Positions 35,270 to 47,179 are shown, counted from the stretch's first letter. The stretch is DNA of 64,000 bases from Petrolisthes cinctipes (GCA_033782935.1 JAWQEG010002494.1:348501-412500), one strand, 5' to 3'. Numbers and translations: made by a program. The notes: generated from the sequence alone by a model not told the origin.

Positions 35270-35765
35270 AACACACTAACACTATCACAGTGCTACACAC
35301 ACATTAACACACACACATTATTACAAGGCTACACACACATTAACACACATACAGTATATAAAACCAATAGAAACTTAGCTCTAAGTCTTTCATGTATGTT
35401 TATCTTGTCTTGTAACACTACATAATTATATTTTCTCTGTATATGTGAAATGTATTATTTTATTGCATTATAATTTGTCTAATAACATTGACAAGCGTTC
35501 CACTAAGAACACATATTATTATAACCTGATTATTATACCACCTCAGTTTGTCATGAGAGAAAAAGATTATTACTTATATCTTTATATTTTAATTAAATAT
35601 TAATTAACATTTCAGTATGAACATAATACATACAGCATGCAGTATGTGTGTTCTTTTATATCAATGTTTGGGATATGACACTTATATTTACATATTGTCT
35701 ATTAGTAATATTATTTATTGTTGGTAAAATTAGTATATATTCCTTACTGTTATAGCAAAGTTTAA

Positions 35766-35841
<76 letters not shown>

Positions 35842-35940
35842 TGTGACAGTGGAAATGTCCTGATAATGTGCAAACGATAAATATATTATTTTTTTTGGGT
35901 ACATCCTGTGATAACTTGTGCAGGCAGTGTTATGTACTGT
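35270..35940 (+). repeat. Third copy of arm sequence, part 2
   Basis: Matches 13870-14190: CA-rich units with CATTATTACAAGGC, then CTTTCATGTATGTTTATCTT, TGTAACACTAC and GGGTACATCCTGTGAT (35898; compare 14146). A CT array at 35768-35838 interrupts it. A 50-bp piece (ACATTGACAAGCGTTCCACT) occurs at 35200 and 35486. Confidence 0.8.
35768..35838 (+). repeat. (CT)n microsatellite
   Basis: About 35 CT repeats. Confidence 0.97.
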
Positions 35941-35942
35941 GT

Positions 35943-37135
35943 AATGGTGGGTTGTGTGTGTGTGGGGAAGGAGGGAGGGTTGGGTGTGTATGTGTGGGGA
36001 AGGAGGGAGGGTTGGGTGTGTGTGGCGAAGGAGGGAGGGTTGTGTGTGTGTTTGTGGGGAAGGAGGGAAGGTTGGGTGTGTGTGTGTGTGGAAGGAGGGA
36101 GGGTTGGGTGTGTGTGTGTGGGGAAGGAGGGAGGGTTGGGTGTGTGGGGAAGGAGGGAGGGTTGGGTGTGTGTGGGGGGGGAAGGAGGGAGGGTTGAGTG
36201 TGTGTGGGGAAGGAGGGAGGGTTGGGTGTGTGTGTGTGTGGGGAAGGAGGGAGGGTTGGGTGTGTGTGTGTATGTGGAAGGAGGGAGGGTTGGGTGTGTT
36301 TGTGTGTGGGGAAGGATGGAGGGTTGGGTGTGTGTGTGGAAGGAGGGAGGGTTGGGTGTGTGAGGGGAAGGAGGGAGGGTTGGGTGTGTGTGTATGGGGG
36401 GGGAAGGAGGGAGGGTTGGGTGTGTGTGTGGAAGGAGGGAGGGTTGGGTGTGTGTGGGGAAGGAGGGAGGGTTGGGTGTGTGTGTGTGTGTGGGGAAGGA
36501 GGGAGGGTTGGGTGTGTGTGGGGAAGGAGGGAGGGTTGGGTGTGTGTGGGGAAGGAGGGAGGGTTGGGTGTGTGTGTGGAAGGAGGGAGGGTTGGGTGTG
36601 TGAGGGGAAGGAGGGAGGGTTGGGTGTGTGTGTGTGGGGGGGGAAGGAGGGATGGTTGGGTGTGTGTGTGGAAGGAGGGAGGGTTGGGTGTGTGTGGGGA
36701 AGGAGGGAGGGTTGGGTGTGTGTGTGTGTGTGTGGGGAAGGAGGGAGGGTTGGTGTGTGTGGGGAAGGAGGGAGGGTTGGGTGTGTGTGGGGAAGGAGGG
36801 AGGGTTGGGTGTGTGTGTGGAAGGAGGGAGGGTTGGGTGTGTTTGTGTGTGGGGAAGGATGGAGGGTTGGGTGTGTGTGTGTGTGGGGAAGGAGGAAGGG
36901 TTGGGTGTGTGTGTGTGGAAGGAGGGAGGAAGGAGGGAGGGTTGGGTGTGTGTGTGGAAGGAGGGAGGGTTGGGTGTGTGTGTGTGTGAGGAAGGATGGA
37001 GGGTTGGGTGTGTGTGGGGAAGGAGGGAGGGTTGGGTGTGTGTGTGTGTGGGGAAGGAGGGAGGGTTGTGTGTGTGTGGGGAAGGAGGGAGTGTTGGGTG
37101 TGTGTGGGGAAGGAGAGAGGAAGGAGGGAGGGTTG
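35943..37135 (+). repeat. G-rich quadruplex-prone minisatellite
   Basis: About 40 units of variable length (mostly 22-34 bp) of the form (GT)n GGGGAAGGAGGGAGGGTTGGG. Every standard unit holds four runs of three or more Gs with short loops, satisfying the usual G-quadruplex pattern. Frames are open in all three forward phases and one reverse phase because the repeat lacks stops. Confidence 0.95.
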
Positions 37136-37795
37136 GGAGGGAACGATGAGGTAAGCGTTAGGAGGAGAGGGAAGAGGAGGGATGAAGGAAAGGGAGGAAA
37201 TTAAATGAAGTGATAGGAGAAAAAGGATAAGGGGAAGAAAGGGAGGATTGGGGATGGTAAAGGAGAGGAAGGGAGAGGGATTTGAAGCTGTAAAGGAAGG
37301 GAGGGGAGACGAGGGAAAGGGAGGAGAGGTGTAGGGAAGGGAGGGGAAGGGTAGATAGGGCAAAGAAAGGGAGGGGAGAAGAGGATAAGGGAGGAGAGGA
37401 GTAGGAAAGGAAAGGGAAGAGTAGGGTAGGTATGGTAAAGGAGGGGAGGGGAGAGGAAGGGAAGGGAGAAGAGGGATAGGGAAGAGAAGGGTAAGTAGGG
37501 TAAAGTAAGGGGAGGGAGAGGAGGGGAAGGGAGGAGAAGGGAATGGGAAGGGAAGGGTAGGTAGGGTAAAGGAAGGGAGGGGAGAGGAGGGGAAGGGAGG
37601 AGAGGAGTAGGGTAGGGAGGGGAAGGATACGTAAGGTAAAGTAAGGGGAGGGAGAGGGAGGGAACAGGAGGGGAAGGGAGAAAAGGGGTAGGGAAGTGAG
37701 GGAAGGAGAGGGATAGGGAAGGGTAGGTAGGATAAAGGAAGGGAGGGAGAGGGACGAATAGGAGAATGTAAAGGAAAGAAAAGAAAGAGGGATAA
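37136..37795 (+). repeat. Polypurine AGGGAAGGGAGG tract
   Basis: Low-complexity purine strand ending in GACGAATAGGAGAATGTAAAGG, the same end as the tract in arm 1 (14545-14570). Confidence 0.85.
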
Positions 37796-37934
37796 GAGAC
37801 GATAAAGCAGGGGAAGGGAGAGGAGGAATACAATATTAATGTATATAATATAATACAAACAGTAACAGACCAGTTGGTCCTTTAGAGGCTGTTTTGATTC
37901 TAAGGTGTTAACTACTATTAGAGATAATGAATAA

Positions 37935-37956
37935 AATAATAATGATAATAATAATG

Positions 37957-37998
<42 letters not shown>

Positions 37999-38241
37999 TT
38001 AATAATAATAATAATAAGAATAATAATAATAATAATAATAAAAATGATAATAATAATAATAATAATAAAAATGATAATAATAATAATAATAATAAAAATG
38101 ATAATAATAATAATAATAAAAATGATAATAATAATAAAAATTATAATAATAATAATAATAATAATAATATTAATAATAATAATAATAAAAATAATAATAA
38201 CAATAATAATAATAATAATAATGTTGTTGTTGTTGTTGTTG
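37935..38241 (+). repeat. (AAT)n array ending in (GTT)n
   Basis: About 300 bp of AAT/AATA repeats with scattered AAAATG variants, then seven GTT repeats. Confidence 0.98.
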
Positions 38242-39075
38242 TGGACCCAGACCAATTAAAGGTGTAATATACTTATGGTTCATTGGATCACTTTGATTCC
38301 TTTGAAGTATACCAACAAACAGGACCACATTAACATTAATAATGGTGTTCTGTTATATAGGGTTAATAGTGTGTAGGAATCAGTTGTTCCAGATTTACCA
38401 ACACTGTACTACTCCTCTTTAACTTCCTGGCTATCTGTTCCTATATTTATAAAGACAATTTATTTATTTATTAATATAAGTAACAAGGAAGCACTACCAT
38501 CTTGTATTACCATTATAATGTTATATTTCATTTAATATAATTAATTTATTGTAAAATATAACATTGTGCAAAATGTGTCAACAACTTAGTGAACAGGAGT
38601 GAGCCATCACGTCCAGCTGCCTCCATGTCTGAGCCTTCACCTCCTCTTCTGTCCAAGTAATTAATAAGAATGTACTGCATTACAGGAAATTACTAAATAT
38701 TGTCATGGTATGGCAGTCGTAGCTCGGTATCATATGTAATTATTGTATGTATCTATGTTATATCTCTTCTCTGTGTTGACCAGACCACTCATACCAACTC
38801 CACTGATTGCCATCTATCCTCTGTTGTTTCATCCTTCACACCACATATGATTAATTGATATAATGACTGACTGACAGAATGACCATTTGTGTACCATAAT
38901 ACGGGGAAAAGGTGAATGAAAATGAATTGGTGAGTGAGTCGTGTGTGAAGCATACAGACAAGAGGGAGGGAATGATTATTCTATACTGTAAATCTCTGAC
39001 TCTCGGACATACGCAGGACTGATAACACTAAATGTAATGTATATTTATGTGTCTGATTTTATATAGGGTTACACA
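38242..39075. other. Non-coding insert with two recognisable pieces
   Basis: 38395-38580 is a direct copy of 39662-39845 (ACACTGTACTACTCCTCTTT through TTATATTTCAT). 38588-38655 resembles a short part of LINE gag at 6280-6345 (GAGCCATCACGTCCAG and GAGCCTTCACCTCCT). The rest shows nothing. Confidence 0.65.
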
Positions 39076-39079
39076 GCTA

Positions 39080-39655
39080 CGGAAGAGTAGGAAAGGGTAG
39101 GTAAGGTAACGGAAGTGGAGGGAGAGGGAGGGTACAGGAGGGGAAGGGAGAAGAGGGGTAGGGAAGGAAAGGGAAGGGTAGGTAGGGTAACGGAAGGGGA
39201 GGGAGAGGGAGGGTACAGGAGGGGAAGGGAGAAGAGGGGTAGGGAAGAGAGGGAAGGGTAGGTAGGGTAGGTAGGGTAAAGGAAGGGAGGGAGAGGGACG
39301 AATAGGAGATGTAAAGGCATTAATTTTATGTTTGTCATCTTGGTTAGTGGGAAGGGTAACACATTAAAGATGTTAAAACTAGAGTCACAACAGTCACTTA
39401 TCGTTCATCATTATTTGTCTCTCATACAACCTCTTTTCTCTGCCTAATATGTTACCAAGTCAATGTATTTACTTATACATTACACATATAGTATATTGGT
39501 TTTCTTGGTGTGTTTTGTGTTGTCCATGTTGGTGTTCCTTCATTACTATTGTGTCACCCTCCTGTCCTCTACAACACACACATTACTACTGTGTAAACTG
39601 TGGACAACAAAGGTTAGTATACACACAACCACTATGTTGTTAATTAAGTCACGAG
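39080..39655 (+). repeat. Third copy of arm sequence, part 3
   Basis: A purine-rich tract and then GGCATTAATTTTATGTTTGT to TTGTTAATTAAGTCACGAGAG, matching 14560-14910 almost base for base. The long GA array that follows in arm 1 is only about three GA repeats here. Confidence 0.88.
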
Positions 39656-39661
39656 AGTGTG

Positions 39662-39850
39662 AAACACTCTTTACACTGTACTACTCCTCTTTAACTTCCT
39701 GGCTATCTGTTGGAATATTTCTAAAGCCACTTTATTTATTTATTGATATAAGTAACAAAGAAGCACTACCATCTTGTATTACCATTATAATGTTATATTT
39801 CATTCAATATAATTTAATGTAAAATATAACATTGTGCAAAATCTGACAAC
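39662..39850 (+). repeat. Direct duplicate of 38395-38580
   Basis: Shared blocks CACTGTACTACTCCTCTTTA, AGCACTACCATCTTGTATTA and AATATAACATTGTGCAAAAT. Confidence 0.88.
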
Positions 39851-39879
39851 TGTAATGACTCAACCCTTACTTATTATAG

Positions 39880-40050
39880 TATGAATACACACATACACAC
39901 ACACATATACCCAAACAGTATACACACATATGTATTAACACACACACATACACTGTTTGTATACACACGTATGTATTGACACACACACATACACTAATAG
40001 TATACACACATATGTTATAACACACACACATACACACACACACACATACC
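39880..40050 (+). repeat. CA/TGTATTAACACAC minisatellite
   Basis: Same family as 1-581 and 46375-46667. It is preceded by GACTCAACCCTTACTTATTA, which resembles the sequence following those arrays. Confidence 0.88.
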
Positions 40051-40144
40051 AAGATATGCAGCCCTACACCTGACTCTGCTATCAGACAGTTTGGACAGTG
40101 GCTGATACAGTACCTGTGGACTGAGGTACTAACTGTTAGTAACG

Positions 40145-40640
40145 TTGACAGGAAGTGGGAGAATTACCAAACTACTATCACTCAGGCCTACTACCACTTC
40201 TTTCCTACCATGGATAACACCACCGATTAAGAGGCTGATGGAGCAGCGCAACAAGGCGTTCTATAATGACAGGAGGAGGTATAACACCCGCTGGATAACA
40301 AGGTCATCAGAGAAATTAAAACTGCCAAGGTGTACTACCCAACAAAAATTCACCACCTTAAACAAACCAACATCAATCAGTGGTACAACAAATTAAAGGA
40401 CCTGTGTGGGATGGTGAAAAAGTCACCTTCTATTCCCTGTGTTGACGGACATACCAGCAAGGAAGTAGCTAATCTTATCAATGACCATTTCACCAGGATC
40501 TGTCAAACCCTGCCCAGACTGGACTCAGCCCAATAACCAGCTTACCTACCCTCCATCCCTCCCCCACAAATTAATGAGCACGAGGTCTACTATAAGCTCT
40601 TAATTAAGCTATAAGCTCAAACACTCCACTACCCATATTG
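40145..40640 (+). pseudogene. LINE linker region, broken
   Basis: Readable parts are TPPIKRLMEQRNKAFYNDRR, then in another frame WYNKLKDLCGMVKKSPSIPC and TSKEVANLINDHFTRICQTL. They belong to the segment between endonuclease and RT in this LINE family. At least one frameshift near 40330 and a stop at 40535 break it. Homologous fragments occur in both arms of the inverted repeat at 16.6 and 26.5 kb. Confidence 0.72.
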
Positions 40641-40865
40641 ACCTTCCCGTGAGCTTGCTGTTGAGCTTGCAAAACCCATTTGTTCAATAATTAATGCATC
40701 ACTTAGTCAGAGTAAATGCCCACAGGATTGGAAGACAGCTTCCGTTACTCCAATACCAAAAGTTTCAAAACCCCAGTCACTTAATCAATTAAGACTCATT
40801 GCTATAACCCCCCTCCCGAGCCTGTTATGTGAAAGCTTTGTGTTCGACTGAGTTTCAGCCAACAT

Positions 40866-42030
40866 CTCAAATGCAATTGACCCCCAACAATTTGGAAATA
40901 TGAAGTCATCATCAACTCCCCATTGTTCCATAAGCCTGCGACACTTTATATACAGTAACCTGGAAAAAAGAAAGATCTCAGTTGCCCTTATATTCATAGA
41001 TTTCAGAAAGGCTTTTGATCTAGTAGACCATATCGTAGTACTATGGAAAGCTCTTGATATGGGAGAGGAGCACAGTCTAGTGGCATGGCTGGCAAACTTC
41101 CTGTGTGACAGACGTCTGGCAAACTTCCTGTGTGACGACAGACGTGAGGTAGTGCGTCACCAGGGTGCAGTATCTATACACCAACATCTCTCGTGTGGTG
41201 TGCCCCAGGGGACCAAGATGGGACCCCTGTGCTTCCTCATCCTAATCAATGACGCCTTAACTGACACAATTTTTCGCTGGAAATATGTGGATGACTCAAC
41301 CGTTGGGACAGTCATCAATAACTTGTCTCCTGACTACCACCTCCTGCAACAACACCTCACCAACCTCCAGACGTGGACCAACAACAACAACATCTCCATC
41401 AACCACGGCAAGAAAGTAGTGATGCAGTTTCACACGGCTATCACACCCCCACCACTACAAGTGATAACACTAGGACAGCAACAACTACAAATAGTGGACA
41501 CCACCAAACTATTAGGTGTCATGCTGGATGACAAACTGAACTGGAAAAGTCATATCAGCACCATCATCCAGTCAGCCACATACCGCCTGTATATACTAAG
41601 ACGACTCAAGTCCCTAGGCACACCCCAAAAGGAGCTGGTAGGAATACACCACACCTTCATCATCCCCAAGCTGACATACGCCTCCCCCACCTGGTCTTCA
41701 TCCATCAACCAGACACAGAGGCAGCTGCTGGAGGGGGTACAAAAGAGGGCATGTCATATAATTCTGGGTACGGCATACATCACCTACCAACAAGCCCTGG
41801 ATACCCTCAGAATACCATATCTTGTCACCAGACACCAGCAGCTCCTCTGGGACTTCAGTAAACAGTTGCTAATCCACCCACGCCATAGAGACCTCCTCCC
41901 ACCCACCTTTCCCAAACCCCGCCACGTCTGTCACTACAACCTACTCAAACCCATCAGAGCTAGGACAGACAAATACAAAAATAGTCCCATCCCCACAATA
42001 GTCTCTCTAATAAACCAAAAGCACATGTAA
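40866..42030 (+). pseudogene. LINE reverse transcriptase, RT domain open
   Basis: An uninterrupted frame of 376 codons from 40900. It holds motif A in ALIFIDFRKAFDLVDH (near 40990), motif B in CGVPQGTKMGPLCFLILIND (near 41195), the catalytic YVDD at 41284-41295, KLLGVMLDDKLNWKSHI, and the C-terminal thumb block RLYILRRLKSLGTPQKELVG. RT motifs 1-2 upstream are out of frame or decayed (near 40730-40860 LRLIAI-type remnants), so the protein is incomplete. A duplication of about 27 bp at 41090-41145 repeats LANFLCD and adds about ten residues between motifs A and B. There is no RNase H. Family identity is firm; the exact clade (CR1 versus Jockey-like) is less so. Confidence 0.85.
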
Positions 42031-42383
42031 ATATTTGTACTATGTCCATGTGTGAGTGAACATGCGTGATTGTAATTGTGTACGTCTGTGTGTTGGTTTG
42101 GTATTTGTTTATGTCTGTTCATTTATAGGTATCTATAAAGTATAACCTATTTGCATCACCATTTTACAATGTATATTTTCAGCCCTTGGCTGCCTGTACC
42201 AAATAAACATATTATTATTATTAATGTTGTTATTATTATTATTATTAATATACCAAAATATTATGCATATATATGTATTACGTTACGTTACGTTTATGCA
42301 GTCCATCGTGGCCGATGACGACATTCGATGTCCCCCGATGATTTCAAGGATGAATGGTGACGAACCAGTGAGAACTTGTCAAT

Positions 42384-44545
42384 TCATGGATGTTGTTGTC
42401 TTTGTCGTCTCCGATGAGAATTTGTTTGGCTCAGGAAGCCTATGCGTGATTTGCACACCTTGCCACACGTTGCACATATTAGTTGAGGGTCTGGAACTGC
42501 AGCAGCAACTGGCCCGGCGTGACGCTGTTTTCTCTTCAGGGTACGGTGTGTTCTCCAGGCTTCCTCCAGTGTACCAACTCCACGCTTTATTTTTGATCGC
42601 CATTGTGTCTTGTCTGTAGCTAAGGCTTCGAGTGTCCCAGGGTTCATATTGCATCTCTTCAGTGTCGTTTTTGCTTGGTCCTTGTACCTTTTCTTAGGTC
42701 CTCCCGGTCTTCTTGGACAATTTAGTAACTGACCATACAGTACTTGTCTGGGAAGCCGATCTTCTGGCATCCTTATGACATGGCCAAGCCAACGTAGCTG
42801 CCTCTGTGCTACCATGGGTTCAATGCTGGTGGTGTTTGTCCGCTCAGTTATCTCCGTGTGTGGAATACGGTCTTTCCAGGTGAGACCTAATATCTTCTGT
42901 AAGCATGAGATATGGAAGCGTTGTAGTTGCTTCAAATGGTACTGATAGTATGTCCAAGTCTCTGCACCGTACAGAAGGGTGGATATACACACTGCTTAAT
43001 ACACTTTAATTTTAGTTTCTAGTTTCAGATGTTTATTTTGAAATACTCGGTCCCTTAGTCTGCCAAATGACCGCGCTGCTTTGTTGATGTTATCGAGGAC
43101 ATCTTCGTCTATTCTGCTGGATGGGGTGACAACACTGCCCAAATATTTAAAATTTGAGACAGTTTGCAGTTGTGTACCATCCAATGTAAATATTGGCACC
43201 TCTTGATTGGGATCGGTATTACAAATCATTACTTCTGTCTTTCTGGCATTGATCTGCATCCCCAGTGATCTATATATATTAGAAAAGACATCAAGGATGT
43301 GCTGCAATGACTGGGGAGTGTGGGAAATAATGGCAGCATCATCAGCATATTGTAGTTCTATAATCTGGCGTATGGAGGTTTTTGTGTGGGCTTGTAGTCT
43401 ACGGATGTTGAAGAGACTACCATCAAGCCTATACTCAAGTTGTATACCATCCTCAGCATATAAGGAGTTCTGTGCTAATGTCATTATAACAGAGACAAAG
43501 ATGTTAAATAGTACAGGGGCGAGAACATCACCCTGTTTGACTCCTACCTCCACTGGAAAGGGTGGAGATTCCAGGCCACCAATACATACTTTACCTTGCA
43601 TGTTATTGTGAAATTTTTTCAACATGTTTAAGAATTTAGGAGGAACTCCGTATTTAGTAAGAATTTTCCATAGCAGATCCCTGGGCACAGTGTCGAAGGT
43701 TTTTTTCAAGTCAATAAATACAATATAAAGGTCTTTGTTTTGTTACATACATTTTTCTTGTATTTGTTTTAGAGTAAATATCATGTCTACGGTGCTCCTG
43801 TTCTTCCTGAAACCACACTGTGAATCTGGTAAAACTGCTTCTGATATGTGAGTCACAAGACGAGAGAGCATAACCCGAGCAAGGATCTTACCTGCAACCG
43901 AGAGGAGAAAGATTCCTCGACTGTTGTTGCAGTCTTCTCGATCTCCCTTGTTTTTATATATAGGGATGGTATTAGGGTCCACCCACAGTTTGGGCAATTT
44001 CTCGCCCCTCCACAAAGCACATATAAAATTGTGTAGCTGTAACTTCAATAAGTACCCACCATACCTAAACACTTCCCCGGGGACACCATCTGGTCCACAC
44101 GCTTTTCCATCTTTCAGGTGTTTGATGGCATTACAGACTTCATAATATCCAGGGATCGTGTCCAGGTTCTGAATGAGAGGTAAATCCGGTAACAAATCTA
44201 GGATGAATTCTTCCACGTCATTGTGGTGATTGAGTAAGGTATGAAAATGTTCAGCCCACCGGTCCAGAATTTTGCCTCGTTCTCTGTGAATGGTCGTACC
44301 ATCTACAGACCGAACTGAATCAAGCCGGTTTCTTCTGGGTCCATAGACTGATTTAAGGGCATTATAAAAACCTTGCATGTTATTGGTATCCGCAAAGGCT
44401 TGTATTTCTTGAGCTCGCTCGATCCACCAGCAATTTTCCATCCGTCTAAGCTGTTGTTGCGCTTCTGCCCTGAGGTCCTTCCACCGTTTGGCCAGTGTTT
44501 CTGATTGAGGGTTGGCTAGGAAGGCATCATGGGCTCTTCGCTTTC
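42384..44545 (-). pseudogene. RTE-like reverse transcriptase and C-terminal domain
   Basis: Contains LKDGKACGPDGVPGEVFRYG, IPIYKNKGDREDCNN(S)RGI, GFRKNRSTVDMIFTLKQIQE, then motif A in LYIVFIDLKKTFDTVPRDLL, motif B VGVKQGDVLAPVLFNIF, the YADDAAII box, FKYLGSVVT, TLLYGAETWT, LRWLGHVIRMPEDRLPRQVL and GGPKKRYKDQAK. It ends in CATCGKVCKSRIGFLSQTNS, a C2H2-like finger. Stops lie at 43743-43745 (after EKCM) and 42996-42998 (after KIKVY), both in the same frame, so only point changes separate it from an open protein. The RTE/Proto2-like assignment rests on motif wording and order. Confidence 0.87.
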
Positions 44546-44548
44546 TCT

Positions 44549-45655
44549 CTAATAACTCATGGATATGTGTTGAATTTTGATCGAACCAGTTCTTTCCTTA
44601 AGGCCTAATGTTTCTTCTGTGGCTTCTTTTATGATGGAACAAAACCGTTCCCATTCTACATCTGGGTCGTCGATGTCGTCTGCATAACCGTTGACTGCAG
44701 TAGCTAGTTTGTCCCCAATTTTTCCCCGTAATTGATTTCTTGTTTCGGGACTCTTAAGTGCAGCAAAATTTAGTTTTTTAGCTAGTGCCTGTCTATGTAC
44801 AGGGGGTCTAACTTTCATTCTCATCTTAGATCTGACAAGGCGATGGTCAGTCCAGCATTCTGCTCCTGTCATTACTCGTGTGATGGTTATGTCACTGATA
44901 TCTTTCCTTCTGGTGATGACATAATCCAGCATGTGCCAGTGGCCTGATCGAGGGTGTTTCCAGGTGTTTTTATATTTGTCTTATTTTTGATAAATGGTGT
45001 TCGTTATAACCATTTCGTGCTCGGCACACAGTGTCAGTAGTCTCAACCCATTAGAATTCATGCTGCCTGTGCCATGTTGTCCGATGGCACCATCCCATAA
45101 GTCCTTGTTTCTCCCCACGCGTGCATTAAAATCCTCCATCAGTACAACTTTGTCACTCCTATTGATGTTATGAAGCACTGTGTCCAGGGAGCTGTAAAAT
45201 CTGTCTTTTGTGTCTTCATCAGAATTCAGCGTTGGAGCATACGCGCTTGTAAGTGTGATATAACGGCCTTTAACAAGGGGTATTCTCCAGGTCATTAGCC
45301 TCTCATTTATGGCGGTTGGGCACTCTGGTATGTTGGTCAGAAGCTTAGTTTTAGCAGCAAACCCCACCCCGTGAATCCTGGGCTCCTCCTCATTCAGCCC
45401 CCTCCAGTAAAAGGTGTAACCTTCTCCAATCTCCTCAAGAGAGTCTTCCCCAGGAAATCGAGTCTCACTTAATGCAGCAAAATCGATGTCATATCTGCGC
45501 AGTTCATGTGCAACAATCGCGGTTCTTCTGTCTGGTCTTGTGCCATTGGTAGTTTGGTCCATCAGGATACGCACATTCCATGTGGCTAGATTTACATTAG
45601 ATTTATACTGTTTGCTATCGCTTTGGGCGTTGACTGTATGACCGCGACAAGCCAT
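44549..45655 (-). pseudogene. RTE-like endonuclease and linker
   Basis: The frame from 45655 begins MACRGHTVNAQ and contains NLATWNVRIL (first metal-binding Asn), DFAALSETRF (catalytic Glu), LTSAYAPT, VVLMEDFNARVG (GDFN-like, with Glu in place of Gly-Asp's first residue) and NSNGLRLL. A CAA-to-TAA change at 44981-44983 interrupts it after NTIYQK. The same frame continues into MLDYVITRRKDISD and TDHRLVRSKM, which carries the terminal DH motif. It then loses phase near 44585, where the conserved NWFDQNSTHIHELLERKRRA lies one frame over. One stop plus one frameshift. Confidence 0.86.
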
Positions 45656-46370
45656 CTAGTCCTTGGCGGAGGGACGATTTTTAGGCAACCTTTTCTATGC
45701 CCTTCCCTGATTGAGGGAAAGCTGCGCAGACCCTAAACAGGACAGCTTTGTCGCGACGTACGACTGCCGAAGATGAATGCCACTCCTTCCCATTCATCAG
45801 CGACCATATGGCACGCGCCGCCTCCGTGCAGAGCTCAGACTAAGGGCCTCCAGCACCAACGCATGCCTGTCCCCACCATCCTGCTCCATCGCCGGAGGAC
45901 TTTTGGGTGTCGAAGGATGAGATATGAAAGGGATGAGTTGTGAAAGGGAACAAAGTGCAAGCCCATGTGAGTAGATTAATGTGAGTAGTAGGCTTGGGCT
46001 TTCCTATACTCACAGCCTTGACAGAACCAGCAGTAATCAGATGGCAAGTGAACCTCGACGATCTGTCTGCTAGCACCGCTGCAGGGGAATCGCCAATATG
46101 ACAGAAAGTAGGTATTCTGTCATCCGCCTCAATGCACATCCCCCTCGGGGGAGCACCCGAAGCCCTTGTCTCAGCAGACTATCCCACAGGGCATTTGGGT
46201 CCCCTCACTTGGTTAAGCCCATCAGCCGAGATGGTTAACCGGGGTGTGGCGCTAGGAGCCAGTCAAGTGAGAATTGAGGAGTCAGTGACGTCCAGTGTCC
46301 TGTGGCCACCCATACGGGTGCGGCTGGCCCAGTGACAAAGGTACTACGCCTCCTGACATCCCCCATGCAC
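45656..46370 (-). other. 5' leader of the RTE-like LINE
   Basis: A GC-richer segment upstream of the endonuclease. It includes a 99-codon minus-strand frame at 45840-46139 (starting MCIEADDRIPTFCH) that I cannot assign; it may be a short ORF1 or chance. The upper limit is set where the CA minisatellite resumes at about 46375. Confidence 0.55.
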
Positions 46371-46374
46371 CCCA

Positions 46375-46667
46375 TATGTATATGTATTAACACATACACA
46401 CACACACATACCTAATAGAATATACACACATATGTATTAACACACATACTCATACATACACACACGTATGTATTAACACACATACTCCTACACACACATA
46501 TGTATTAACACACACACATATACACACCAATACCCTAATAGTATACACACATATGTATTAACACACACACACACATACACACATATGTATTAACACACAC
46601 ACATATACACACACATACCCTAATACTATACACACATATGTATTAACACACACATATACACACACAG
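46375..46667. repeat. CA-rich minisatellite (copy 2)
   Basis: TATGTATTAACACACACACA units, the shorter counterpart of 1-581. Confidence 0.93.
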
Positions 46668-46768
46668 AATGGTAACAGTAGTAATAACTCAACCTTTACT
46701 TATCATGGTGTGAAAATTTTTACTAAGTTGTATAGATTAGTGAACAGCAAGTTGATGTTGTGGTTTCA

Positions 46769-46945
46769 TTAGAGAGAGAGAGTTGTGTGTGTTGGCATGG
46801 GTGTGTGTGCCTGTGTGTGTACATCTGTGTGCTTGTGTGTGTGCGTGCCTGTGTGTGTACGTGCGTGTGTGTACGTGTGTGCCTGTGCGTGCATGCATGC
46901 GTGTGTGTTCGTGCTTGCATGCACGTGCGTGCGTGTGTGTTTGTG
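46769..46945 (+). repeat. Short (GA)n and TG-rich repeat
   Basis: Counterpart of 688-903, with seven GA repeats and mostly TGTG steps. Confidence 0.9.
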
Positions 46946-47179
46946 GAGGGGGGGATCTGATCGAGGTGGTAGGATAATTTGTACATGGATGACTTCCATT
47001 CATCCCTGGTTTTGATCTGTGACCACAATATAATTAATAATTAATTGGTTGTTGGTGAATCTGACATTACATGATAACATTAATATTAATATATTAATAT
47101 ACACCTTTATATGTACAGTCCTCAGGGACATCTGAAACACAGTACATGTTTCCAATATTAATAAACACCTTTATATGTA

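Larger units (their letters stand above)
40080..42247 (+). mobile_element. CR1/Jockey-group LINE, 5' truncated
   Basis: Contains a decayed linker (40150-40640), a complete RT-to-C-terminus frame and a 3' tail of AATAAACATATTATT plus (ATT)n (42198-42247). No endonuclease is attached, so it is 5' truncated, as is usual for such elements. It meets another LINE tail to tail at 42.25-42.30 kb. Confidence 0.85.
42270..46370 (-). mobile_element. RTE-like LINE, nearly complete, minus strand
   Basis: Reading from 46370 down: a 5' leader of about 700 bp, an endonuclease, a linker, an RT, a C-terminal domain with a Cys/His motif, a short 3' UTR, and a terminal CGTAA pentamer repeat (42276-42295). Short tandem 3' tails are usual for RTE elements. 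Three stops and one frameshift are the only lesions I found in about 1,090 codons. This makes it the youngest-looking LINE here. Confidence 0.85.

Noticed and set aside
35930..37858. A 642-codon open frame on the minus strand (Pro/Thr/His-rich), plus 416- and 263-codon frames on the plus strand
   Set aside because: They read the G-rich minisatellite and purine tract in different phases; frames are open in four phases at once with no protein motif.
40900..42030. An intact functional LINE protein
   Set aside because: The frame starts inside the RT domain; motifs upstream of A are out of frame and no endonuclease is attached.
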